Source: Bacteroides uniformis (lineage in GTDB: Bacteria; Bacteroidota; Bacteroidia; Bacteroidales; Bacteroidaceae). Taken from it: a DNA stretch of 64,000 nt. Within the stretch, counting starts at the first letter, position 1, and each line of letters begins with the position of its first letter. Positions 17,563-26,723 of the stretch are shown here, piece after piece. The stretch spans positions 2,369,501-2,433,500 of the forward strand of contig NZ_CP102263.1 in NCBI RefSeq assembly GCF_025147485.1, given 5' to 3'. The notes under the pieces are model-generated. The model was not told where the DNA came from, did not search any database, and saw nothing but the letters and a program-made list of their open reading frames with translations. The position numbers and the translations under genes are program-made.

Positions 17563-18573
17563 TTAAATTATAGAATAATCTCCTTGCTCTTCATTTACAA
17601 GAAGTGGCTTTAAAAGCGTTTCCACCGACTCAAAAGTATCTTGTTTTGAGAAGTGTATCTTTGGTTGTCCCCACCATCCTCTAATGAATTGTTGGTATTG
17701 GTATTGCAAGGTACGGCGAGGTGCCTGCGCCAAGTAGCTATTATAAAAGGAGTCCACAATGTCAGAATGGTAATTGGTCAATGAAAAGAAATACTGCCAA
17801 GTTTCTGATATTTCATTCGCGTTGAATCCGGGACGTTCAATTATTTCCACTGCATCCAATCTATGAACACCATCATGTTTAGAGAACGCAGCTTTAAGTA
17901 TTTCACTTGCCTCCTTATCAGAAGAAAGTGCGCTATACCCAAAGATTGTTACCTTGCCTGCTTTCGATATGTAGTACTTTGCAACACTCCATTGGTCACG
18001 GATAAAGCTGTCGCTGTTGTAATCCTTTTGTTCTACAGGATACAGCAAAGGAACAGCGTTGTATGGTTTGCCACACTTTCTGCAATAGTTTTGTATAAGA
18101 CCAAAGGTCATACAGTCTTTGCACACACCAGCCCCCACATTTCCATGCAAGAACAGAATCTTTGGTCTGTTCCAGGTAATCTTTGCCACTCTGTTATATG
18201 CTTGGATAAGCAGACTATCCCAGTTGAAGGATACAATGCAGTCTTTTTCTGTGAGCGAAAGAATCAAAAGGTCGTAGATGGTCAAGAAGGATGGAAGCTG
18301 CACATTTGAAAAATATTCATAAAGTTTTTTTTCCATTGCTATCCGTGCGTTTTTACACTCATCACCACGTCTAAACAGCTCACTATATATATCTTCAAGA
18401 TTCTTGCTTTTCGTTTCTAACATAAATCCTTCAAGGATCCTATCTAACCCAACCTGTTCAATGGCTTCATTCATCGTCGGGCAAGATTTTCCCATGACCG
18501 CTCTTGAAGCACCAGCTCCAACTATCACGACATGAGGGCGTTGGCAATACAAATCTTTAAGTTTTTTCTTCAT
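17563..18573 (-). CDS. SIR2-like protein with a zinc-binding motif
   Basis: The 336-residue protein carries the sirtuin-type NAD site: G-A-G-A-S at 19-23, F-N-W-D-S at 116-120 and F-L-H-G with the expected catalytic H143. Four cysteines in two pairs (C151/C154, C164/C167) form a likely structural zinc site, and I-F-G-Y-S follows at about 214. SIR2-like proteins in defence systems often degrade NAD on infection; others deacylate proteins. The complete motif set suggests an active enzyme. It is the promoter-proximal gene of the pair with the AbiH protein, and a 20-bp palindrome lies 105 bases upstream of its start. Confidence 0.75.
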   Translation of the reverse strand: MKKKLKDLYCQRPHVVIVGAGASRAVMGKSCPTMNEAIEQVGLDRILEGFMLETKSKNLEDIYSELFRRGDECKNARIAMEKKLYEYFSNVQLPSFLTIYDLLILSLTEKDCIVSFNWDSLLIQAYNRVAKITWNRPKILFLHGNVGAGVCKDCMTFGLIQNYCRKCGKPYNAVPLLYPVEQKDYNSDSFIRDQWSVAKYYISKAGKVTIFGYSALSSDKEASEILKAAFSKHDGVHRLDAVEIIERPGFNANEISETWQYFFSLTNYHSDIVDSFYNSYLAQAPRRTLQYQYQQFIRGWWGQPKIHFSKQDTFESVETLLKPLLVNEEQGDYSII

Positions 18574-18677
18574 ACACTAACTGATTAAATATTTTGCCCG
18601 TAAGCAATTGTTGCATCATGCTTTATTTTACGGCCTCATATTTTGTTCGTTTTGTTTCAGGCACAATAATTTCATTG

Positions 18678-18697
18678 TTCATACTTATAAGTATGAA
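18678..18697. promoter_or_regulatory. 20-bp perfect palindrome upstream of the SIR2-like gene
   Basis: TTCATACTTATAAGTATGAA is identical on both strands. It is framed by an outer inverted pair, ACAATAA (18663-18669) and TTATTGT (18700-18706). It lies in the 640-base AT-rich gap between the SIR2-like gene and traE. No regulator gene was found nearby. It is a candidate operator for the defence-like pair. The rest of 18574-19099 holds no convincing gene. Confidence 0.55.
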
Positions 18698-19099
18698 AGT
18701 TATTGTTCTCTGTTTGGCTGTTCTTGAATATAAACAGATATATTACTTAAAAATGCCTTATCAAGGTGTGATATTGTTACTCTCTTTATACACTACTACA
18801 TGATATACTATTTTTAACCTGTTTACATTGGCCATAAAACTGCGTTTGATATGCAAATATAGCTATTTTAATCCAATATCAATAATAGTCGTTTTTGACA
18901 AGAAATCAACTTTATGGAATTTGCTGGCTTTTGTATGGCAATTATATAAATGGTACAGAAAAACATGTAACCGTTTGAACAATCCATGTTTGTGCCAAAA
19001 TCATCAATTAATCATGTATTATGCTTGAGGTAAGCGTCTCCGCAATGACGTAAAACAGTGTTGAAAATCTCTGTAGAGACGCGCAAAAGCACTTGTTGG

Positions 19100-19139
19100 A
19101 TGACATCTGATGACATCTGGCGACATCTGATGACACCTC
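19100..19139. repeat. 10-bp tandem array upstream of traE
   Basis: Four consecutive 10-base units read ATGACATCTG, ATGACATCTG, GCGACATCTG and ATGACACCTC. They match the array before traA in unit length, sequence and the position of the CG variant. A weak -7 box (TATCTTCG, 19165-19172) lies 25 bases downstream and traE starts at 19214. This suggests that the two tra blocks answer to the same regulator. Confidence 0.7.
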
Positions 19140-19213
19140 TGAATAACAGCGTATTATCCCTTTTTATCTTCGCCGTCGAATTCAAATTTATGTCTTACCC
19201 AAACGATTCGACA

Positions 19214-19516
19214 ATGAAGAGAAGAATCCTTTTTTCAGTGATGTGCGCGGCGATTGCCGCCGGTGCTTTCGCGCAGGGCCAAGGCCAGGGCCTTGCCGGT
19301 ATCAACGAGGCGACCAGCCTCATGACCTCGTATTTCGATCCCGCCACCAAACTGTGCTATGCCATCGGTGCGGTGCTCGGCCTGGTGGGCGGCATCAAGA
19401 CCTACGGCAAGTTCTCCAGCGGTGATCCCGACACCTCGAAAACCGCCGCCAGCTGGTTCTTTGCCTGCATCTTTCTGATTGTAGCCGCCACCATCCTGCG
19501 TTCCTTCTTCCTCTAA
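19214..19516 (+). CDS. traE: conjugation protein TraE (DUF4134, VirB2-like)
   Basis: The 100-residue protein has a cleavable signal peptide (M-K-R-R-I-L-F-S-V-M ... A-G-A-F-A-Q) and two membrane segments (residues about 45-62 and 80-98) around a short polar loop. The size and topology fit pilin-type VirB2 subunits, and the sequence is that of the DUF4134 family found at this position in Bacteroides transfer operons. An upstream start at 19190 is possible but would precede the signal peptide. traF follows after 5 bases. Confidence 0.85.
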   Translation: MKRRILFSVMCAAIAAGAFAQGQGQGLAGINEATSLMTSYFDPATKLCYAIGAVLGLVGGIKTYGKFSSGDPDTSKTAASWFFACIFLIVAATILRSFFL

Positions 19517-19521
19517 GCGGT

Positions 19522-19848
19522 ATGGAGTATTCTGTAAACAAGGGGGCGGGCAATCCCGTCGAGTTCAAGGGGCTCAAGTCACAATACCTGTTCGTCTTCG
19601 CGGGCGGTCTGGTGACGGTGCTCCTGGCGGTAGTCATCCTTTACCTGGCAGGCGTGGACCAATGGATATGCATCCCTTTCGGGACCGTATCCGGCGGTCT
19701 GCTGGCATGGGCGGTGTTCCGGCTGAACGCCCGCTACGGCGAACACGGTCTTATGAAGCTGCTGGCGGAGAAACGCCATCCGCGCTACCTGATCCACCGC
19801 AAGAGAGTTTTCAGATTATTTGCAAAAAGAAAAAAACGACAATCATGA
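19522..19848 (+). CDS. traF: conjugation protein TraF (DUF4133, VirB3-like)
   Basis: The 108-residue protein has two adjacent membrane segments (residues about 24-44 and 48-66) followed by a basic tail, as in VirB3 proteins that pair with the VirB4 ATPase. It begins M-E-Y-S-V-N-K-G, typical of DUF4133. Its stop codon overlaps the traG start (ATGA at 19845), which couples translation of the two partners. Confidence 0.85.
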   Translation: MEYSVNKGAGNPVEFKGLKSQYLFVFAGGLVTVLLAVVILYLAGVDQWICIPFGTVSGGLLAWAVFRLNARYGEHGLMKLLAEKRHPRYLIHRKRVFRLFAKRKKRQS

Positions 19849-22379
19849 GAAATGTATTGAAAGCGGAAACGCTGGAACGCAAGTTCCCCCTGCTCTCGGT
19901 GGAGAACGGCTGCATCGTGAGCAAGGACGCCGACCTGACCGTGGCCTTCGAGGTGGAGCTTCCCGAGCTGTACACGGTGACGGCGGAAGAGTATGAGGCC
20001 ATGCACTCCACCTGGATAAAGGCCGCCAGGGTACTGCCCGAGCACAGCATCGTCTGCAAGCAGGACTGGTTCACGAAGGAGAGCTACCGTCCCCAAAACG
20101 GCGGGGAGGAACAGAGCTTCCTCTCGCGCAGCTATGAGCGGCACTTCAACGAGAGGCCGTACCTGAACCACCGCTGTTACCTGTATCTGACAAAGACCAC
20201 CCGTGAGCGCAACCGCCGGCAAAGTGACTTCAGCACCCTCTGCCGGGGATTCCTGCTGCCCAGGGAGATTACCGACAAGGACATGGCGGCCCGCTTTCTG
20301 GAAGCGGTGGAGCAGTTCGAGCATATCGTGAACGACTCCGCCCATATCCGGCTGCGCCGCCTGGAAACGGAGGAGATTACCGGCACGAAGGAACATCCCG
20401 GGCTGGTGGAGAAATACCTCTCCCTCTCGATGGAGGACGGGACCGCCGTGCTGCAGGACATCTGCCTCAAGCCCGGACGGATGCGTATCGGGGACAAGCG
20501 GCTCTGCCTGCACACACTTTCGGATACGGAAGACCTGCCGGGCAAGCTCTCCACCGACATGCGCTACGAGCGTATGTCCACCGACAGGAGCGACTGCCGC
20601 CTTTCCTTCGCCGCACCCGTGGGGCTGCTGCTCTCCTGCAACCACATCTACTCGCAGTACGTGTTCATCGACAACGCGCAGGAAATCCTGCAGATGATGG
20701 AGAAGAACTCGCGCAACATGCTCTCTCTGTCACGGTACAGCCGGAGCAATGCCGTGAACCAGGAATGGACGGAGATGTATCTGGACGAGGCGCATACCAA
20801 GGGAGTGCTTCCCGTCAGATGCCACTGCAATGTCATCGCCTGGGCGGAGGATGCGGAGGAGTTCCGCCGTATCAGGAACGACACGGGCAGCCAGCTTGCC
20901 ATGATGGAATGCACCCCCCGTTACAACACCGTCGACACCCCGGTGCTTTACTGGGCGGGCATTCCGGGCAATGCGGGCGACTTTCCTGCCGAAGAGTCAT
21001 TCTACACGTTCCTGGAGCAGGCGGTCTGCCTCTTTGCCGGGGAGACCAATTACAGAAGTTCTCCCAGTCCGTTCGGCATCCGCATGGCGGACCGGCAGAA
21101 CGGCATTCCGGTGCACGTGGACATTTCCGACCTTCCGATGAAACGGGGCATCATCACCAACCGCAACAAATTTATCCTGGGACCAAGCGGCAGCGGCAAG
21201 TCCTTTTTCACCAACCATCTGGTGCGCAACTATTACGAGCAGGGAGCGCATATCCTGCTGGTGGACACGGGCAACAGCTATCAGGGGTTGTGCCGGATGA
21301 TCCACGACCGCACACGCGGCGGGGACGGCATCTACATCACGTATGAGGAGGACAATCCGATATCCTTCAACCCGTTCTACACCGATTCCGGACAGTTCGA
21401 TGTGGAAAAGCGCGAGAGCATCAAGACTCTGATACTGACCTTGTGGAAACGGGAGGACGAGGCGCCGAAACGTTCGGAAGAGGTGGCGCTCTCGGGAGCG
21501 GTGAACGCCTATATCCGTAAAATTACCGGGAATCGGGAGGCAAGGCCGGACTTCAACGGCTTCTACGAGTTCGTGGACGGTGACTACCGCCGGATGATAG
21601 CGGAAAAGAAGGTACGCGAGAAGGATTTCGACATCGACGGTTTCCTGAACGTGCTGGAGCCTTTCTACAAGGGTGGCGACTACGACTTCCTGCTGAACTC
21701 CGACAGGGAACTGGACCTGACAAACAGGCGGTTCATCGTGTTCGAGCTGGACAACATCAGCGGCAACAAGGTGCTGCTGCCTGTGGTGACGCTGATCATC
21801 ATGGAGACCTTCATCGCCAAGATGCGCCGTCTGAAAGGAATCCGCAAGGTAATATTGATAGAGGAGTGTTGGAAAGCCCTTATGTCCGCCAACATGAGCG
21901 GCTATATCCAATATTTGTTCAAGACCGTCCGTAAATATTTCGGTGAGGCCGTTGTGGTGACCCAGGAGGTGGACGACATCATCAGCTCCCCGATTGTGAA
22001 GGAGGCCATCATCAACAACTCCGACTGCAAGATCCTTCTGGACCAGCGGAAATACATGAACAAGTTCGAGCATATCCAGCGGCTGCTCGGCCTGACGGAG
22101 AAAGAGAAAAGCCAGATACTCTCCATCAACCAGGCGAACCATCCCGGACGTTTTTACCGTGAAGTCTGGATAGGGCTTGGCGGCACCCGTTCGGCGGTCT
22201 ATGCTACGGAAGTGAGCGCGGAAGAGTATTTCACGTTCACGACGGAAGAGTCCGAGAAACTGGAAGTGCAACGGCTTGCCGAGGAGCTGGACGGCAACCT
22301 GGAACTTGCCATCCGCCGGATGGCAGAGAGAAAACGAGAGGAACAAAGACAAGTATCAACCCCAAAAAGAGAACAATGA
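19845..22379 (+). CDS. traG: VirB4-like conjugation ATPase TraG
   Basis: The 844-residue ATPase powers pilus and channel assembly of the type IV secretion system. Walker A is G-P-S-G-S-G-K-S at 446-453, and Walker B is V-I-L-I-E-E-C-W at about 669-676. Motifs T-Q-E-V-D-D and Q-R-K-Y-M-N-K-F follow, all typical of Bacteroides TraG. The start at 19845 is chosen for the 4-base overlap with traF and the family-typical N-terminus M-R-N-V-L-K. GC content is visibly higher than in the host genes. Confidence 0.93.
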   Translation: MRNVLKAETLERKFPLLSVENGCIVSKDADLTVAFEVELPELYTVTAEEYEAMHSTWIKAARVLPEHSIVCKQDWFTKESYRPQNGGEEQSFLSRSYERHFNERPYLNHRCYLYLTKTTRERNRRQSDFSTLCRGFLLPREITDKDMAARFLEAVEQFEHIVNDSAHIRLRRLETEEITGTKEHPGLVEKYLSLSMEDGTAVLQDICLKPGRMRIGDKRLCLHTLSDTEDLPGKLSTDMRYERMSTDRSDCRLSFAAPVGLLLSCNHIYSQYVFIDNAQEILQMMEKNSRNMLSLSRYSRSNAVNQEWTEMYLDEAHTKGVLPVRCHCNVIAWAEDAEEFRRIRNDTGSQLAMMECTPRYNTVDTPVLYWAGIPGNAGDFPAEESFYTFLEQAVCLFAGETNYRSSPSPFGIRMADRQNGIPVHVDISDLPMKRGIITNRNKFILGPSGSGKSFFTNHLVRNYYEQGAHILLVDTGNSYQGLCRMIHDRTRGGDGIYITYEEDNPISFNPFYTDSGQFDVEKRESIKTLILTLWKREDEAPKRSEEVALSGAVNAYIRKITGNREARPDFNGFYEFVDGDYRRMIAEKKVREKDFDIDGFLNVLEPFYKGGDYDFLLNSDRELDLTNRRFIVFELDNISGNKVLLPVVTLIIMETFIAKMRRLKGIRKVILIEECWKALMSANMSGYIQYLFKTVRKYFGEAVVVTQEVDDIISSPIVKEAIINNSDCKILLDQRKYMNKFEHIQRLLGLTEKEKSQILSINQANHPGRFYREVWIGLGGTRSAVYATEVSAEEYFTFTTEESEKLEVQRLAEELDGNLELAIRRMAERKREEQRQVSTPKREQ

Positions 22380-22732
22380 GAAACAAATCCCTTATGAGAC
22401 TGGCGGTGTGCCTGATCGGTATGGCCGCCATGGTATTGCAAGGCTGCTCGGAGAGCGGCACCGACCGTGACAAGCTCTGCGGCTCGTGGAGCAGCGTGGA
22501 AGGCAAGCCGGACGTGTTGGTATATAAGGAAGGGGAAGCCTACAAGGTGACGGTGTTCGCCCGTAGCGGAAAGATGCGCCGTCTCAGGCCTCAGACCTAC
22601 CTGCTGGTTGAGGAGAACGGGAACCTGTTCATCAACACGGGGCACCGCATCGACATCTCCTACAACGAGGCCGCCGACGTGCTGACCTTCTCCCCGAACG
22701 GTGACTATGTGCGGAAGGAGGAACGCCCATGA
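22376..22732 (+). CDS. DUF3876-type small lipoprotein in the tra operon
   Basis: The 118-residue protein has a lipoprotein signal peptide ending in V-L-Q-G-C (Cys24), then W-S-S-V-E-G-K-P-D-V-L-V-Y-K-E-G. The second half looks like a small beta-barrel. DUF3876 proteins are found in Bacteroides conjugative elements between TraG and TraI. Start and stop overlap both neighbours by 4 bases. A role as an assembly or surface factor is possible; no direct evidence is seen. Confidence 0.7.
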   Translation: MRNKSLMRLAVCLIGMAAMVLQGCSESGTDRDKLCGSWSSVEGKPDVLVYKEGEAYKVTVFARSGKMRRLRPQTYLLVEENGNLFINTGHRIDISYNEAADVLTFSPNGDYVRKEERP

Positions 22733-23358
22733 AAGCGAAGTCACTCCTGATCGGAACGGTACTCGCCCTGTGCGGCACCGGCGCCAATGCCCAGTGGGTG
22801 GTGACCGATCCCGGCAACCTTGCCCAAAGCATCATCAACATGTCGGACAACATCGCCCATACCTCGAAAACGGCGGTCAATACGGCCGACAGCTTTGCGG
22901 AGACGGTGAAGATTTACGAGCAGGCCAAGAAGTATTACGACCAGTTAAAGGCGGTGAACGACCTGATACAGGACGCCCGCAAGGTGCGCGACATCATCCT
23001 GATGGTGGGCGACGTGTCCGACATCTATGTAACGAACTTCGGCAAGATGATGAACGACGGGAACTTCTCGCCCCGCGAGCTGGACGCCATCGCCTTCGGC
23101 TACACCCGCCTGCTGGAGGAGAGCAACGGCGTGCTGCAGGATCTCAGGCAGGTCATCAACGTGAGCACGCTCTCCATGACCGACAAGGACCGCATGGACG
23201 TGGTGGACCGCTGCTACTATGAGATGCGCCGCTACCGCAACCTGGTGAGCTATTACACGAACAAGAACATCGCCGTGAGCTATCTCCGTGCCAGAAAGAA
23301 GAACGACCTGGACCGGGTGATGCGGCTTTACGGGAATGAAACCTCCAAATACTGGTAG
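22729..23358 (+). CDS. traI: conjugation protein TraI (DUF4141, VirB5-like)
   Basis: The 209-residue protein has an N-terminal signal peptide (L-L-I-G-T-V-L-A-L-C-G ... A-N-A-Q). A long helical mature part is rich in coiled-coil stretches (T-A-D-S-F-A-E-T-V-K-I-Y-E-Q-A-K-K-Y-Y-D-Q-L). This is DUF4141, a periplasmic protein compared to VirB5. It lies between the VirB4-like and VirB6-like genes, as VirB5 does in classic systems. It overlaps the previous gene by 4 bases. Confidence 0.85.
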   Translation: MKAKSLLIGTVLALCGTGANAQWVVTDPGNLAQSIINMSDNIAHTSKTAVNTADSFAETVKIYEQAKKYYDQLKAVNDLIQDARKVRDIILMVGDVSDIYVTNFGKMMNDGNFSPRELDAIAFGYTRLLEESNGVLQDLRQVINVSTLSMTDKDRMDVVDRCYYEMRRYRNLVSYYTNKNIAVSYLRARKKNDLDRVMRLYGNETSKYW

Positions 23359-23360
23359 CC

Positions 23361-24374
23361 ATGATGCCGTTGTCGATAGATTTTGCCAACCTGCATACCA
23401 TACTGGCGACCCTGTATGACGATATGCAGCCCCTTTGCAAGGACATGATGGACGTGGGAAAGGGACTTGCCGGGCTGGGTGCCCTGTTCTATGTCGCCGT
23501 CCGCGTGTGGCAGTCGATGGCCCGTGCCGAACCGATAGATGTCTATCCCCTGCTGCGTCCCTTCGCCATCGGCATCTGCATCCTGCTTTTCCCCACGCTG
23601 GTGCTCGGCACGCTGAACACCGTGCTCAGCCCGATAGTACAGGGTACGCACAAGATGCTTGAGGGGCAGACGCTGGATATGGAACAGTACAGGGCGCAGA
23701 AGGAGGAACTGGAAAGGGAGGCCATGCTGCGCAATCCCGAAACCGCCTACCTGGTGAGCGACGAGGAATTCGACCGTCAGCTGGATGAGCTGGGCTGGTC
23801 AACCATAGATACCGCCTCCCGCCTGGGCATGTACGTGGAGGTGGGGATGTACAATCTGGAGAAGAAAATCCGTGACGCCTTCCGCAGCCTGCTGGAACTG
23901 ATATTCGCGGCGGCATCGCTGCTGATAGACACCGTGAGGACCTTTTTCCTTGTCGTGCTCTCCATACTGGGACCGGTGGCGTTCGCCTTCAGCGTATGGG
24001 ACGGTTTCCAGTCCACGCTCGGGCAGTGGTTCACGAGGTACATATCCGTCTACCTTTGGCTTCCGGTCAGCGACCTGTTCAGCACCCTGCTCGCCAAGCT
24101 CCAGGTGCTGATGCTCCAAAATGACATTCTGGAATTACAGAACAACCCCGACTACTCGATAGACAACTCAAATAGCGTCTATATCATATTCATGCTGATA
24201 GGGATTATCGGGTACTTCACCGTCCCGACGGTGGCGGGCTGGATCGTACAGGCGGGCGGAGCCGGAAACTTCAGCCGTAACCTGAACCGCACGGCCACGA
24301 AAGCGGGCGGTTTCGCTGCCGGGACGGGCGGTGCCGTACTGGGGAATATCGGGGGAAGGCTGCGGGGCAAATAG
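23361..24374 (+). CDS. traJ: conjugation protein TraJ (VirB6-like membrane protein)
   Basis: The 337-residue multi-spanning protein has hydrophobic segments at residues about 29-47, 61-88, 172-215, 225-245 and 270-295, joined by a charged helical loop. The C-terminus is glycine-rich (G-G-F-A-A-G-T-G-G). It matches TraJ of CTnDOT-type elements, the inner-membrane channel component. traK follows after a 122-base gap that holds a short GC-rich repeat and an AT-rich leader but no gene. Confidence 0.87.
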   Translation: MMPLSIDFANLHTILATLYDDMQPLCKDMMDVGKGLAGLGALFYVAVRVWQSMARAEPIDVYPLLRPFAIGICILLFPTLVLGTLNTVLSPIVQGTHKMLEGQTLDMEQYRAQKEELEREAMLRNPETAYLVSDEEFDRQLDELGWSTIDTASRLGMYVEVGMYNLEKKIRDAFRSLLELIFAAASLLIDTVRTFFLVVLSILGPVAFAFSVWDGFQSTLGQWFTRYISVYLWLPVSDLFSTLLAKLQVLMLQNDILELQNNPDYSIDNSNSVYIIFMLIGIIGYFTVPTVAGWIVQAGGAGNFSRNLNRTATKAGGFAAGTGGAVLGNIGGRLRGK

Positions 24375-24496
24375 GCTCTATGGCAACCCGTTTCCGTGAG
24401 TCGGCAACTTGGATTACCGGGTTGGCGACTTGTCGGAAGGAGCCGCCCGGTCATACCGGAACATTTATTTATTCATTCAAACCAATCATTCGCTAA

Positions 24497-25120
24497 ATGG
24501 AATTCAAGTCATTGACCAACATTGAGAGCAGCTTCAGGCGTATCCGGTTGATGCTGGCTGTCTTTACCGGCTGCTGTGCGCTCATTACCGGCTATGCGTT
24601 GTGGAGCTCGTACCGTTTCGCCGAGAAGCAACGGGAAAAGATCTATGTGCTGGATAAGGGCAAGTCGCTGATGCTCGCCCTCTCGCAGGATCTTTCACAG
24701 AACCGCCCCGCCGAGGCGCGGGAACACGTCCGGCGTTTTCACGAGCTGTTCTTCTCGCTCTCCCCGCAGAAGGACGCGATCGAGCACAATATAGGCCGTG
24801 CCCTGCAGCTGGCGGACAAGAGCGCCTATCACTACTATGTGGACTTTGCCGAAAAGGGATATTACAACCGGCTGATTTCGGGCAACATCAACCAGGTGGT
24901 ACACGTGGACAGCGTGGTGTGCGACTTTGCCGCCTATCCCTACAAGGCGCGTACATATGCCCGGCAGCTGATCATCCGTGAGAGCAACGTGACCGAGCGA
25001 AGCCTTGTCACCTCCTGTTCGCTCCAGAATACGGGGCGTTCGGACGACAATCCCAACGGGTTCATCATCGAGCAGTTCACCATACTGGAGAACAGGGATA
25101 TAAGGAGTGTGGAACGATGA
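24497..25120 (+). CDS. traK: conjugation protein TraK (VirB8-like)
   Basis: The 207-residue protein has one N-terminal membrane segment (residues about 17-34) and a periplasmic domain, like VirB8 scaffold proteins. It starts M-E-F-K-S-L-T-N-I-E-S-S-F-R-R-I-R, typical of Bacteroides TraK. The stop overlaps the traL start (ATGA at 25117). Confidence 0.87.
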   Translation: MEFKSLTNIESSFRRIRLMLAVFTGCCALITGYALWSSYRFAEKQREKIYVLDKGKSLMLALSQDLSQNRPAEAREHVRRFHELFFSLSPQKDAIEHNIGRALQLADKSAYHYYVDFAEKGYYNRLISGNINQVVHVDSVVCDFAAYPYKARTYARQLIIRESNVTERSLVTSCSLQNTGRSDDNPNGFIIEQFTILENRDIRSVER

Positions 25121-25416
25121 GAGGGAAACCTGCCGTCTTAAAACGTGCGGACAGCCGTATCTGGCTGTTCTGCCGCCGGCTGACCGGGAAGCAGCGCATT
25201 GTCTTGACAAGTGTCGTCTCGCTTCTGTTCACGGCAGCCTGCCTGTACTCGGTTGTCTCTTCCGTGTCCCGTTTGGGGGAACGGAAGGGCGACATGAAAA
25301 CCGGGCATATCCGGCCCGTCATGTTACGGCCGGAAACAACAACCATTCATTCAAACATCCAGAAACATGAAAATGGACTTTCAGAAAATCAGGGAACGGC
25401 TGGGGCTGTCGAGTGA
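25117..25416 (+). CDS. traL: small conjugation membrane protein TraL (DUF3989)
   Basis: The 99-residue protein has a basic N-terminus and one membrane segment (residues about 32-52), then a polar tail. The size and position between the VirB8-like and VirB10-like genes fit DUF3989/TraL. Its last 17 codons overlap the start of traM in another frame, an unusually long overlap for this operon. Confidence 0.75.
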   Translation: MRGKPAVLKRADSRIWLFCRRLTGKQRIVLTSVVSLLFTAACLYSVVSSVSRLGERKGDMKTGHIRPVMLRPETTTIHSNIQKHENGLSENQGTAGAVE

Positions 25417-26674
25417 CAAGCCGCTGACTCCCGAAGAGAAGCGCCGACGCGCGAGGTATATTGTCTATCCGTTCTTCTGCCTGCTGTGCGCCGGATTTCT
25501 CCTGCTGGTATTCAGCCCGTCGGAAAAGGAGAAGGCGGAAAAGGAAAAGGGCAAGGGATTCAACGTAGAGATGCCCTCGCCGAAAGATTCGGAAATGGAG
25601 GGCGACAAGGTAAGCGCCTACGAGCAGGAAGCACTGGCTAAAAAGGAAAAATGGCGCAGGGGAACCTTCCAGGAGATGTCCAAGCTGCTCAACAAGGACA
25701 GTCAGGATACTGCCGGCCTTACCGCAGGAAAAGCCAACACGGAACTTCCGCCGGAACCGGAAACGGGGAAATCCCCCGGCTCCGTCCATTCCTCTGCGGA
25801 AGCCTACCGGAATATGAACCGCTCGCTGGGTGCTGTATATACCCGGAATGAAAACCAACAAAATGCCGATCTGCTCCGCCGTATAGAGGAACTGGAAAAA
25901 GAAAAGAGACCGGCGGAAGGACAGCCGGAAGGACAGACCCTGGAAGAAAAGATGGCACTGCTGGAAAAGTCTTACGAGCTGGCCGCCCGGTACAACGGGA
26001 AGCAACCGGATGCCCCGGCTGCCGTGAATGGCCGGAGCGACCGGAAAGACAGGACAGCCGTCCGCCCGGTGAAACAGGTACGGAATCAGGTGGTGTCATC
26101 GCTTGCACAACCTATGGGCAATGAGGATTTCATCGCCGAATTTGCGGGAGAGAGGAATACCGGTTTCCACACCCCTATAGGCAGGACACTCCCTTCCGGC
26201 AGGAATACCATCGCCGCCTGTGTACACGGCACGCAGACCGTATCGGACGGGCAGGTGTTGCGCATCCGGTTACTGGAGCCGATGGCGGTGGACGACCGGC
26301 TCATTCCCCAAGGGATGGTATTGACCGGCGGTACACGCATCCAGGGGGAGCGGATGGACATCCTTGTAGAGACGGTGGAATACAAGGGCACGCTGTTTCC
26401 TGTGGAACTGGAGGTATATGATGCCGACGGACAGCGGGGAATCCTCGTGCCGAACTCGATGGAGTATGATGCGGCGCGTGAGATAGCCGCGGGTATGGGC
26501 GCCTCAATGGGGAGCAGCATCAACATCTCGACGGATGCCGGGGCGCAGATTGCCTCGGACGTGGGCAAGGGGGTAATACAGGGCGTGTCGCAATATGTGG
26601 AAAAGAAAATGCGTGCGGTGAAAATCACCCTAAAAGCCGGACACCGGCTGTTGCTGCACTCTCCCGAAAAATGA
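25367..26674 (+). CDS. traM: conjugation protein TraM (VirB10-like)
   Basis: The 435-residue protein has a short cytoplasmic part, one membrane segment (residues about 29-47) and a long charged, coiled-coil linker. The C-terminal beta domain carries L-I-P-Q-G-M-V-L-T-G and G-M-G-A-S-M-G-S-S. This is the layout of VirB10 proteins, which bridge the inner and outer membranes. traN follows after 49 bases with an AT-rich leader. Confidence 0.88.
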   Translation: MKMDFQKIRERLGLSSDKPLTPEEKRRRARYIVYPFFCLLCAGFLLLVFSPSEKEKAEKEKGKGFNVEMPSPKDSEMEGDKVSAYEQEALAKKEKWRRGTFQEMSKLLNKDSQDTAGLTAGKANTELPPEPETGKSPGSVHSSAEAYRNMNRSLGAVYTRNENQQNADLLRRIEELEKEKRPAEGQPEGQTLEEKMALLEKSYELAARYNGKQPDAPAAVNGRSDRKDRTAVRPVKQVRNQVVSSLAQPMGNEDFIAEFAGERNTGFHTPIGRTLPSGRNTIAACVHGTQTVSDGQVLRIRLLEPMAVDDRLIPQGMVLTGGTRIQGERMDILVETVEYKGTLFPVELEVYDADGQRGILVPNSMEYDAAREIAAGMGASMGSSINISTDAGAQIASDVGKGVIQGVSQYVEKKMRAVKITLKAGHRLLLHSPEK

Positions 26675-26723
26675 AAAGAGAAAAGAAACCAACCATTTAT
26701 TCACCAACCAATCAAGAACGCAC

